Below, piece by piece: positions 1-11,600 of a stretch of 64,000 bases of DNA (the first letter of the stretch is position 1; each line of letters opens with the position of its first letter). Position numbers and translations under genes: made by a program. The DNA comes from Guadua angustifolia (lineage: Eukaryota > Streptophyta > Magnoliopsida > Poales > Poaceae), in NCBI GenBank assembly GCA_036346375.1, contig CM070508.1:37778862-37842861 (forward strand). The letters run 5' to 3'. The notes beneath the pieces were generated by a model. The model saw nothing but the letters and a program-made list of their open reading frames with translations, was not told the origin of the DNA and did not search any database.

Positions 1-2731
1 ATTCAAATAAGCAACTTGAAGGAAAAGTGGGTTCTAACCTTTTACTGAGACCTACCTGCAAGCATGCACTGTTGGCTTGGCATTTTCTTGAATTGAAATA
101 GTGTGAACTGAGCACATGGAAAGAAAATTGATGTTTGACCTGACCAAGTGCCCAAGTGCTTTCTTGCCTTTTTCAGTATGACTGCAAAGCCATCTCAGAA
201 AAAAAGAATGTAGTGTATTGTCTATCGCTTTATTTTACCAGTATTATCTGTATTAAGATGTCTACACTATCTAGATCTTTGGAGCAATAGGACAATGAAA
301 TGCAGGATTAGGAGGAAATTACTATAAAGAATTATGTTTATTAGTACTAGGTTCTTGAGGACTTTATATGGTGTTGTTTACGTAATGAAATATGTATATG
401 TATGTTAGTTGTGTATGAGCTTACGTAATATCAATCTTGCCCCGTAATGATTGTGAATATTATGTTGTGACTTGATCCTTATTACTTCTTGTTTGGCTCA
501 ATTCAAATGTGTGAGTTAAGAATTATTTATCGCCATCCGATTATGATCATTCTATTGTATATTAGCTTAATTGGTTATTGGTTATGCATAAGATCCCAAA
601 CTGAGAGAGTTGTCAGTGTGTTCTCCTATTATTAAGTTTTAATGTCTGTTGTCTAGTAGGTTGCCCGGAGTTTCCATTAGTGTGAATTGGGATTTGTTTC
701 TAGCAAGAGTTGAGATTTAGTTATTTATTGAGGTATTGAGTCGGACCTTGATCCATTCTAGTGCGTAACGATGTTTTCAGGGAGAGTTTCTTCAGGAGTG
801 ATCTTGACCCCGAGTTGCCCCTCGCGTCGGTAAAGGCAAGTGCATTGTATCAGTTGTGGCTTAGGTGGCCACTAGGTTTTACAATAATACAATTATCTAT
901 GTATTGCTTTAATATTGTCATGTTTGATTTCTTTTGCATGTGATCCGATGAATGAGAATGGTTAATTGGTTATGCTTTTATTTAAAACGAGTTCATATGC
1001 AAGTGTAACCCGTATATCTCTTGTACGGTATCTCGTTGATTGCTTGCGTTATGTACATGCTTACGCTATGGATTTCATTCGTGTTTATAAGCACGTCTAG
1101 TAAGATAATTGCCTTTTGATGAAAAGGGTAATAACTTTGACACAAGTGCATCGTTGTTTGAACGTGTTATGGTTTGTTTGGTGAACTTTATATGCCTTGC
1201 CATCATGAACTTATGCTGCATCCCTGGATTGATTGTTATGTGCGATGTTTAATGAACTTCGTCTAAATGATGTGATGATATCTTGCTAAATTTTACTTTC
1301 CTATTCCGGTTCTCTAGTTGGTAGGCTAGTGAGAATACTGAAGGTATGAGATTGGATTGCGAAAAATGATTTGATTTATGATAAAGATTGATGGAATTAG
1401 TAATTACTCGAGAATTGGTGATGTATGATTATGAGTGTTGAGGATGTGATTAGGAGTGTTGAGAATGGGATTATGAATGTTGAGAATGTGAATGGAAAGT
1501 TCTAGATGTGAGAAATGAATGTAGTTCGCAAATTCGTTATGTCTTTTGCATTTGTGCAGTCATGATGAAGAGGCGACCCATTCTGATGCGGGCCTCTGTA
1601 CTCACATGTAGTGAGTACGAAAGTCCTACCTCGTAGTCTCATATACGTGGTTGTATAGGAGCGAGTCAGTAAGAGTGGGCACCCTCCACCACGGGGTGGA
1701 AGGGGAATGAGAGGGTGCACACCGATGGGTGTGCACTCGGCCATACCGGTATGTGCTAAAAGAGGAGATGAGCATGCATGATGCATCATACGCATGGAAT
1801 ATGTGCAATCTGCATTGCATTGTCAATGATGGATCATGTTTTATGCATTGATTGTGATGTATAGATATGAGATTCTTTTCTTTGTGGTGTATGGATATGA
1901 ATTCTTCTTTTGTATGTTTTGTGCACTCGAGCATGAAAGCATAAACGCATTCCATTGCATTGTGTGTTGCAACTGATAAATGGGATTGATAAGAATGGGA
2001 AGAACAGGTTGAGGATTGAGGCGTGGACTCATCCAGAAATGTTTATTGAGGCAGACGTTTTCGAGTTGGTTGCGGTAAGTGGAATAAATTACTGCTTCTG
2101 TTCCTGAATGTTTTTAGTTAAGTAATGCTTATGGTAATTAATGGAGTATTTTTGCTCTTATGTTTTGGATCTTTTATGAATTCAACTGCCTTTATTTATT
2201 TACGAATGCCAATTAAAGAAACTATTACTTTATGTTTTGAAGTAGCTGTATTTTAGTTTAATTTCTTACTTTGTCTACTTGATGCACTTTGCTGAGTCCT
2301 GGACTCACGCTTGTTTGTTCCTGTTTTAGGTACCTTGAAGTTGGCTCGTTGGGATGGGAGTAGCAGCACGTGCACGACTTCAGTCACTACCACCTCATTT
2401 GAATTAACTTGTAAAGTCGGGCTGTAATTAATAAGGTTGTAATGTGCTGTTCATCATGGTGGAGTTTATTACCGTAGATTAGATGTGTGATTGGTTAACT
2501 AAGGACCTGCTAGAATGATATCATATTATCTGCAATGTTTTCTGTCTGCTGTGTGGATGTTCTAGTTTCTAGAGAGGTCATGCCGAAATTTTCTAAATTT
2601 CGGTGACTTAGCGTTAGGCCAGGTTAAGAGTTTAGAGATTAAATTCAGTTTTCAGTCTTTTTCGTAGTTGTGTCGTTCGTATTTGGAGTTTTTGGTAGCA
2701 TTCGCGGTGCGTTTGGCGCCGGGGTGTTACA
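1..2731 (+). mobile_element. Family-A LTR (A1), right part; left end outside window
   Basis: This is the 3' part of a long LTR, recognised by collinearity with six other copies in the window. It has the conserved CGCCGGGGTGTTACA end at 2717-2731, the hairpin module at 1566-1756, the GAGTC/GACTC stem at 2294-2306 and the CCGAAATTT stem-loop at 2583-2603. No primer-binding site follows the LTR end, so this is a solo LTR or a 3' LTR. It interrupts an unrelated LTR (B) that continues at 2732. The small ORFs inside it are not conserved between copies and are not genes. Confidence 0.85.
1566..1756 (+). repeat. Hairpin module of LTR A1
   Basis: A block of about 190 bp is conserved in every family-A LTR and contains five inverted repeats. 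They lie at 1598-1618 (arms GTACTCAC and GTGAGTAC), 1638-1661 (CTCATATAC / GTATAGGAG), 1682-1704 (CCTCCACC / GGTGGAAGG), 1715-1736 (GTGCACACC / GGTGTGCAC) and 1742-1753 (palindrome CATACCGGTATG). Arms differ between copies but pairing is mostly kept. The function is unknown; an RNA structure or a palindromic binding site are both possible. Confidence 0.8.
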
Positions 2732-3179
2732 ACTTGCCTTTATGCAAAAGAACCCTATTAAGCCTTTCCTTGGAAAGCCCTACATGTTGCATTTTCCCAG
2801 ACTTGCGGAGTACGTTTGTACTCACATGCTACACACAAATTTTTCATCAGAGAACTACCAAGATGCAGTTGAAGGCAACGAGTTCTATGCCGAGGAGTTT
2901 GATGAAGATCGCCAGGATAACTAAGCGCGCGCTCCTAGTCGTCGCCTGTGGTGTCTTTTGGGATTTATCTTTCTGTTATTTGTTTCCGCTGCTATGAACT
3001 CAGGTCATGTGACCAGGAAATGTAATAAATAGCCATGTGGCTTGTACTTTATATTTATGCAATTACTTCGTTCTGTTCTGGTTATGATTATCACGGCTTC
3101 ACTGTGTGTACTAGCAACTGATCTGAGACTAGTACGGAAATACACAGGAGATTCCGGATGGTAAATCTGGGGTCTCACA
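2732..3179 (+). mobile_element. LTR B, right end (solo or truncated)
   Basis: The segment lies between the end of LTR A1 and the start of the MULE copy. It ends in GGGGTCTCACA, a plausible LTR terminus (TG...CA type), and the next bases (GAAACAGAG) match the MULE at 31853, so the boundary at 3179/3180 is an insertion junction. A short frame at 2670-2924 ending in an acidic tail resembles gag-like sequence but is not convincing. The left end would lie upstream of A1, outside the window. Confidence 0.6.
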
Positions 3180-4336
3180 GAAACAGAGCATACTTTAAAG
3201 CTGCCATCCTCTGAAGGTTTTTAATATATACACCTGTTGATGTATTTCTTTTGATATGGCTTTTTTTATACTATTTTTTTTGTATGCACTTATCTTTTTT
3301 ATGATGCGAACTATTGTTGTTTAGTGCATCTATGTTTTTTATGCATTAGATCTTTGTTTCATGTTTGTTTCATATTTTTTTCCACGTAAACATTTTCTCA
3401 AAGTATAAAGAAGAGAGTATCTTGTAGTCAAGAATCGGTAGTAGTGCATCTGTTCTGAATGGTCAAGTCTGTTGAAACATTGCAAAAGTCTACTATGCAC
3501 AAAAACAGAGGTGATGCTAAAGAAAACCAAACGGAGGGCAAATTACTGGATGAATGCAATCATGGTACTTTTTTAATTTTCCCTATGGATGTATTTGAGC
3601 CATTTTAAATTATATTTTATTGTTACTAAAAAAGATAATTTATAAATGGCAATTTAGTTTATTTTCTTTTCCAAATATGGTGAAGCAACCATTTAAGTTC
3701 AATAATTCCAAAACCATGTTTCGTGCAATTATTTGTAATGCTTATATGTGTACTTTTGTTGTTTCTCATGTATGTTAAATTGCAAAATGCAGAAACCATA
3801 GCCCAACATCAAGAAACGAGGGTTACTTACACCCATGAATTCGTAGGGCTGGTCGAGAGGAAGGATAATCAGGTTCTCAATCTTACCTTTGGATGTTTTC
3901 CCTCTTCTTGTTCTTCTTCCATGCTTGCTTCTGCTCATTCTTGATTTTCTTCACCTACCCGTTCCTTTTGTTTTTGATCGTATCGTATCTTTGATCGGTG
4001 TTATTTTGTTGTTTCTGACTTGGCATGCAAGTTAGCTTATGGTTGGTTTTTTTTGTAGGCCTTATAGAGTTCGATACGTTGAGTTGCACGATCATAGGCT
4101 GTGTAAGCTGCTTGAGATTTGTTTCTGCCTTTATTTTTTTCTTAATGGGCTACGTAAACAGGCTAAGTGGACCAACAACTTACATTTTTTGAGCAGGATA
4201 AGTGACAAACGAACCTAAAAAACATGAACACAAACAGGCAAAACAAAATTGAGTGTACTGTACATCTTTTTGGGGGCCCAGGTGAAATATGAGTGCTGGG
4301 AACTTAGAAAAACACTCAAATCCCACCTAGACACCC
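3180..4336 (+). mobile_element. Internally deleted MULE copy
   Basis: Bases 3180-3841 match 31853-32517 (exons 7-9 of the Ulp1 gene with their introns), and 3837-4336 match 60762-61258 (the outer end of the MULE beyond the transposase). The two parts meet at GAATT, present at both parental breakpoints, so this is an internal deletion derivative made by microhomology joining. Small changes damage it further: the AG acceptor before exon 8 reads CCACGTAAAC instead of CCACAGAAAC. The left end was displaced by insertion of LTR B. Confidence 0.85.
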
Positions 4337-4985
4337 TTTGCTAAACAACACCTGAGTGTTTTGTTTGGTTTGGAACACTCAATTTTTTGTTCGTTGATTA
4401 TTGTTTTGAGATTCGTGCAGTGTGAACTCAACGATTTTGAATACTGTGCGTCTAGAATACCGCGTCCTTTATTTTATCTTCTATCACACGCACTTGACAG
4501 TAAGACTCTTCACCTTCTCACGCTATTACAGCCTCCAGAGAAAAGTAAGGGAGAGAAGATTCTGGAGAAGCTATCAGAAGGTGAACAGGAGGGGAAGAGA
4601 TAGATCGATTTGGGCTAGAAGGAGAAGAGATTTGTTCTTCTCAACAAGGTTTGCTTCCTTTTTTCTCTCAAATTTCCGCAATGTGAATGTGATTTTTTGC
4701 ACTAGGGTTGGGGAGTTTCAGAGGTTTATTTTTTGTTGTAGTGAGATTTTTCGCGAACATATTGTGAGATTTTTGCTTTTTTTCTCGTGTTAGGTTCATC
4801 GGTGTGAAAGTTTGTGTTTCATGGAGATTTCACAGGAGGAGTGTGTTAGCTAGGGTTTCGAGGTTGAGAGGGACTTGTGTTGGATGTTGTCGCTTCGAGT
4901 TTGATTTTGATTTTATGTTCTACGTTTTTGGGGTAGTGGATCTGTGGTACTTTTGCGTCCGAGTGATTTTATGTTCACGAAATCG
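4337..4985 (+). other. 5' region of a host gene fragment
   Basis: This is single-copy sequence within the window, starting just after the MULE terminus. The purine-rich stretch 4545-4650 followed by a possible donor (CAAG|GTTTGC, about 4649) looks like a 5' UTR exon and first intron of a plant gene. The reading frames at 4361-4603 and 4422-4793 have no protein features I recognise. MULEs often insert close to gene 5' ends, which fits this position. Confidence 0.35.
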
Positions 4986-5178
4986 ATGATGATTTGGAAG
5001 AGGAGGACATTGAGTTGAGGGTCGCGCGGTTCGCAGACGGCATGTTCGACGAAAAGCACCAGAGGAACAGGGAGCTCCTCATCCAGACGCTCTCCAGCTT
5101 CTCAGCTGTGCGACCGCCGTCCAACAGGAGCAAGGAGTCGTCCTTCAACAGGTCCATCGTCCAGGCTCGGACCGTGTA
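4986..5178 (+). pseudogene. First coding exon of a GC-rich gene, truncated
   Basis: This open stretch of about 64 codons is rich in charged residues. It begins with an acidic run (EIDDDLEEEDIEL), continues RVARFADGMFDEKHQRNREL and ends SFNRSIVQARTV followed by a stop. Third-position GC is high compared with the surrounding sequence, as expected for a grass 5' exon. From memory it resembles the N-terminal region of plant RAP-domain/octotricopeptide-type chloroplast proteins, but this is a weak recognition that needs a database search. The downstream gene is absent: a solo LTR starts 2 bp after the stop, and the sequence that follows on its far side (13965 on) is intron-like. Confidence 0.4.
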
Positions 5179-6279
5179 GGTGTAACACCCCGAACGCCAA
5201 AGGCGCCACGGATGCTACCAACCTTCTAAACTCCTAAAACAGGCTTAAAATTAAGCCACCGAAATTTTTACAAAATTTCGGCATGACCTTTCTAGAAATA
5301 GGGACATCCACTCAGCAGACAGAAAACATAAGCAGTTAAGATATCATTCTAACAGGTCCTTAGTTAGCCAATCACACATCCAATAGAAATTAATCAACCC
5401 CACCACATAATTATTACAGGACAGGGACCAATTAAACATAACCGCAAACAACCTTTTACAAGAATTTTCTCGAGCTAGTGATAACATAACTATAAACCAA
5501 CTTGAAGGAACGGTGGTGATGCAAACGTGAATGTGCTACTACCCCCACCAATGCATGCCGGTTCAAGGTACCTGCGTCAATACAAACAACAAGCGTGAGT
5601 CGATAACTCAGCGAAGTACATCAAAGAATAATTTCATAGTCAATCGTATTTTCCTACTTAAGAGCATAATAACCATTCTTACATAAGAACAGCAAGTGGA
5701 TAAAACAGAAGTGTCAAAATTAATTCTCCAAACCAACCCTGCGCTCGTCTTTGACAGAGTTCACAACTCCACGATAAAGAAGCGTAACATATAACCTGAA
5801 AACATAAATCATATCTTGCAACCAGACATGAAAATACAGAATATGCACAATCCATCACACAGACATGAGAATGCAGAATCTAAATAATCCATCACACAAA
5901 CATGAGAATACAAAATATGCATAATACATCACACAGACATGAGAACACAGAATCTAAATAATCAATCACCCTTCTACAATCATGTAATGCATTATGCATG
6001 CTCACCTGTTTCACTTCATTACTAAACCCCGACACATATCTCTTTAATCTTTTTGGATGAGGCCATGACTCGATCCAACTCGACACCTTTCCATTTAACT
6101 CAAAATCATCGTTATAATGCAATGCAGATGCAAATATGCCATACAAAAGAAAAGTCTCACATCCATACATCATAATCAACTCATAAAACATGATCCATCA
6201 TTGACAATGCAATGCAGATTGCACAAGTTCCATGCACATGATGCATCATGCATGCTCATCTCCTCTTTTAGCGCATACC

Positions 6280-6450
6280 GGTATGGCCGAGTGCACACCC
6301 GTCGGTGTGCACCCTCTCATTCCCCCTTCCACCCCGTGGTGGAGGGTGCCTACTCTTACTGACTCGCTCCCATACAACCACGTATATGGGACTACGAGGT
6401 AGGACTTTCGTGCTCACTACATGTGAGCACAGAGGCCCGCATCAGAATAG
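6280..6450 (-). repeat. Hairpin module of LTR A2
   Basis: Reverse-strand copy of the conserved family-A module. Stem 1 is at 6410-6430 (sense arms GTGCTCAC and GTGAGCAC) and stem 2 at 6369-6390 (arms CCCATA and TATGGG). Compared with LTR A1 the arms differ by an A-T to G-C exchange in stem 1, yet all pairs are kept. Confidence 0.8.
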
Positions 6451-7094
6451 GTCACCTCTTCCATCATGAATGCACAAATGCAAGAGACTTAAACAAATTC
6501 GCAAACTACATTCATTTCTCACATTTGTGTAGCCATAGTTAAATACTTAAACATCAGCCACTTCTCACATCCACAAATTACCATTCACATTCTCAGCACT
6601 CATAATCACATCCTCAATAGTCATATTCATACTCACATCCCCAATATTCGAGTAATTACTAGTTCCATCTATCTTGATCATAAATCAAACCATTTTCGCA
6701 ATCAAAGTCCATACTCCGTCCTCACATTCATTTATCATGAATACTTCATACAAAAACCATAATCCTTTATCAGGAATACGAATTGAACCATTATTCCTAA
6801 CTCCAAACTCATCTCTTTGATACCAATAATACCCTAATCTTACTAGTGAGCATCAACATGGTACACAAGTTATCACAACCAGTCACATAGACAAGACACA
6901 TAATTCTTCAATGTAGCACACATAGCAAACAAACAAGAATGCACATGCAAATTTCATCCCTTAATGTCATTCATGGGTACCCACACAGCCTACCCATACC
7001 AGTGTTGTCAATATAACCACAACAAGCATTATCAGCTCACATATCAAATCGATCAAGACATTTAATCTACAATTCACAAAGTTCAATCAATTGA

Positions 7095-7581
7095 TGCACT
7101 TGCCACAATCAATAGACATTAGCCCTGAACAAATAAATAGAAATGAACAACTCAATTAGACACATAGCTCGATGTACTTGCAGCCATTCCCTTAACCATT
7201 TAATCATTATAAACATTTTCATACAAGGAACCATTTTCTAGTTATAGCCAAGCAAAACTTACCTCTTGCGTATTCATCGGCAGTTTCTTATGCTAAAAGC
7301 AAACAATCAGTTAATCATCCTAGCCATGATTTAGGGAATGCACTTGCCACAATCAATAGACATTAGCCCTGAACAAATAAATAGAAATGAACAACTCAAT
7401 TAGACACATAGCTCGATGTACTTGCAGCCATTCCCTTAACCATTTAATCATTATAAACATTTTCATACAAGGAACCATTTCTAGTTATAGCCAAGCAAAA
7501 CTTACCTCTTGCGTATTCATCGGCAGTTTCTTATGCTAAAAGCAAACAATCAGTTAATCATCCTAGCCATGATTTAGGGAA
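7095..7581. repeat. 244-bp direct tandem duplication in LTR A2
   Basis: Two almost identical units begin at 7095 and 7339 with TGCACTTGCCACAATC and end before 7582. Other family-A copies have one unit, so this is a duplication private to A2. Confidence 0.85.
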
Positions 7582-8030
7582 TGCACTTGCCTTTACCGAC
7601 GGAGAATGGAGTGGCATACGATTGAGGCCACACCCGATAGAACCTCCCCTGCAAATAAACAATAATCATCCAACATAACTTTATGCGCACTTGACACCAA
7701 CGACAAAAGAAGTCAACTCTTTTGCATAACCTAGGTATAGTGATTCAACTCCAAACCCATGCGGGGAAGCAGAACAAGCAAAATCCACGAATAATTGGCT
7801 AAACAAAATACTAGCACATATGAATAAAAACAATAGGAACTAAGATGCTGCCAAAATGAATCTCTTTGTGAGACACCATACACATATAAACTCCATAAGA
7901 ACACTCCACAACTTCTAGCAAGATAAGACACATATCTTAGAAGCTATGCGTGAGACACCATCAATTAATGCATTCTCTGTTTGGAATAAGAGCATCCAAA
8001 ACCACAGATTCATACTCTTCAGATCAATCA

Positions 8031-8031
<1 letters not shown>

Positions 8032-8073
<42 letters not shown>
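8032..8073. repeat. (GT)n(AT)n microsatellite
   Basis: A run of GT followed by a long TA run inside LTR A2. A comparable TA tract occurs in LTR A6 (57475-57508), and shorter ones in A5 (about 36419-36433), A5's 3' LTR (about 42712) and A3 (25985-26000). It is an expanded simple repeat of the LTR, with no sign of function. Confidence 0.9.
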
Positions 8074-8651
8074 CTGCATGCTTACCAATTCAAAATTACA
8101 TTAAAGTTAGGCTCAAGATTCCAACACATCTATGCATAGCCCTGCATGAGTTCCTTGAGCCAAGAAATGAAGCACTAAAGAGCACCATAAAACAAACTGT
8201 TCATATGCCAACATGAATCTCAGAGAAACAACCCGCGATCTACCAACAATACGCAAAACAAAAATCATCTGGGTAAGCAATCAAATGAAAAGACAAAATC
8301 ATAGATAACCCTACCCTTAATCAAACCTCATAATTTTACTCATGCTCACAATAGAAGAATAGAACTAGCAGGCATGGATATACAGGTATGTACACAATAG
8401 AAATGCATCGATTCCTGCCTTCCCATCCCATGCCTCAACCTGACACACCGAAATCACTATGATACCACATCATAAACCGTCTAGGCATTACATCGAACAC
8501 ATGGCAGGCACAAAGAAACCTCTATACTCTGAGCATACATTTCACCAAACACCTTAGCTACAACAATCCCTCCATAAGCTAGACCCCCCACCTCCACTTA
8601 CCACAAGAAGGGAGAGGAAGAAGGAGGAAGCCTGCTGCTGGTGATGCCTCT

Positions 8652-11600
8652 TGTCGGGACCCGACTGCAATCCGGAAACCCTCGTGTTTCAAAGACTAGT
8701 CCCGAGGATCGATCGCTAGTGCCCACAGCTAACAAAGATGAATATCACAGATATACACAATGAATAATAAATAAAGTATTCATCTTTAATATAACAGGTT
8801 GAACAACCTTAAGGTCAACTTACAATTGTGAAGCCTAGATGGCTTCAACTCGAGTAAAACGAGCAAATAGCTGAACGAAGAACGTCGGTGAATCCCATCA
8901 AAATACCATGCATTTGACAAGGTTCAACTCCTAGATATTCGCCTCCTTGCGAACTTCTCCTTCTTCAAGACAATGACTTCTCCTCAACTGGTGATGTTTT
9001 GTTATAGCAAGGGTGAGTACACAACCGTACTCAACAAGTCATGCATGTAATGCGTTCTATTACTACATGCATGGCTTATTCCAAAGGAATGGTGAATGGT
9101 TCTTTTGCAATAAAGCAGCATTTCCAAATGATATCATAAATAGATTGAAAAGCGGTAGAACAAGTAATATCCATAATAAATTTTGTAATCATCTCAAGTA
9201 AAGCATTTCTCATCATTAACCAATTTCCATATCACAATGTCCACATTCCCAACCTCATTTTATTTTCAAAACTCTACCCCTTGACTGTAATCCCCGAGCA
9301 ATGTCCAATACCGCGGACACGGCTATTCGAATAGTTTTTACACTCTGCAGAAGTTGTACACTTTACCCACAAGATACAATCAACTCACCACGTCAGCCGT
9401 GAATCGCCATACAACAGTATGCGAATGAGTGATCATAACAAAGCCTTTCAGAAACTTCTAGCTCAACCTAGGAACCTCTCCGTGTTGCCTTCACTATCAC
9501 TTCCCTCACTCTGAGCCGAAGTATAGGACCGACGAACACCGTTGGATGGGTACCAAGCCGTAGCACAGTGCACGCCCCCATCTGATCACCCTCGGTGATC
9601 GCCACCCCGAGGTATCAAAGGTGAGATATCGAATCCTACTAAACTAGGTCCGTCCCATAACAGACATGTGGTTGTACGAAAGTGACTCGGTTCAAAGGCT
9701 TGCAAGGTGAAGTCCTTAGGGTGACCAAGGCAAGACTACCCGAACAATTCACCAACAAAACCATCACATAGTTCACCAACAAGATACCATCTCATAATTT
9801 ACCAACAACACCACCAAATACCAAAGTGACATATCCAATGCCACTCTTGCCACTTGCCTCGATCTAAAACATTTTACCACCCCAGCTTGATTATTGCGCA
9901 ACACAATGCCAACAACAACTCAACATCCATATAGAACCACTCTGGTTCCACATATCAACATCATCGTGTGGCAATACGTCACACCATTTCACAAACTCAT
10001 TTCATAATTCATTAATCAGTATTAACCTTTCATTTCCAAAAGACATGAGTTGCGTGGCATGGCTAAGCAATTATACACGGTCTAACCAACCCAAGTTGGC
10101 AAGTAATAACAACCAACTAATAATCAACCTTCTTAGGGTGACAAATGAATTATGGCATACAAATAATCATGGCAAGGTGATATTTAACAATTGGGTTGAA
10201 TAACTAATTCCCAAATTAATTTAATTCATTTTAATCTTGAACTAGCATGCAATAATTTGAATCAAAGTAAATTTGTAAAACTGGGAGCAATATGATCAAA
10301 GCACAACTTGCCTGGCCCTTGCAATTTATATTATTCTTTACTCTTTATCTTCGATCCTTGATCCTCGATCTTCAATCTCCGCTTGCTTGCTTCTCGGCTC
10401 CTTCGAGCGACTTTAAAGAACGTGCCTAACGATAAACAAACGCAAATACAACAAAACTTCAAAAAGCAAATCAAGCAAACTCCAAATTAAGAACGAAAAG
10501 CATTGGGCACAACGGCTGGATGAAATTAGAAACTTCGGATGGATTAGGTCGATGATTAGACAAAAGAGAACGGCTTTTAAAATACAATCAAGAGAAGGAT
10601 TAATCATCCGAAAAAGAAGGAATATTATTCAAGAATATTATCTTGATTGGATTCAGATACAAAGCAAGTTATAATTAATACACTTTTTGAGAATATGGTA
10701 GTATATATATCGATAATGTTTTCGATTATTCCTCATGATTTTATATTTATATGCGATATTCTACTGATGCGCGAAAAAGGCTTATACGACCACACTTTTA
10801 GCGCTATTACGGTTCAGTTTTCTTTCTTTGTTTGCGGCTGCACCAAATGGGATAATGTAACCATATTTCAGGGGTTATTAGGAATATCCTAAGAGTGTTT
10901 CAAAGTTGATTCCATGATGTTTCTCATTTGTTCAAGGCGTTTTCTAATGAATAGTGATTTCGGCTTAATATGAGCTGAACTCGAAGTTGATCAAACTGAT
11001 GTTATTTTTGTATGGCAAGCTAAGGCATATCATTTCTTGGTCATAGAAGTTGATTTTGTCAAGTTTAAGGTCCGTTTGCTAAAGTTACGACTATTTGTTC
11101 ATTTTACCGATTACATGTTTGGCTAATGAGCAAATAGGGCAAACTAATGAATAATCTAAATATTTTTATATATTTATGACCTATGCAATCCCAGAAGCGC
11201 AACTAAACTGGTTTCACTAAATTTTAAGCTTGTTTAATTCATATTTTAACCCTTTGAATCTTGCATGAAAGAAAGGCTTTCTACACTTAATTTTTGATTC
11301 CAATCACATTGAAATCTAAATGTTTATGCAAAAATGGAACATGTATGGTTGCAGGAACATGTCACATTTATTTCATGATTTATGGAGCAAGGTATAATAT
11401 AGTTGCTTCATAACGCTTAAAATGTGACTTTCATTCAAACTCTAATTAACAGTTTTTGCTGCAAGAAACATATGACTTTTTATTGTATATTCTGAATCCT
11501 TACTAAATAACTTAAATTTAGGAATTGAGTTTGCATTAATCGGAGTTTCACAGCAAAAGTTATTAAAGTTTAATCGCATGAGGCAAAAATAATAAAAATG

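Noticed and set aside
2668..2997. Possible gag C-terminus (acidic DEDRQDN tail) in LTR B
   Set aside because: It runs across the A1/B junction in part, and the sequence ends as an LTR. The resemblance to gag is too weak to call.
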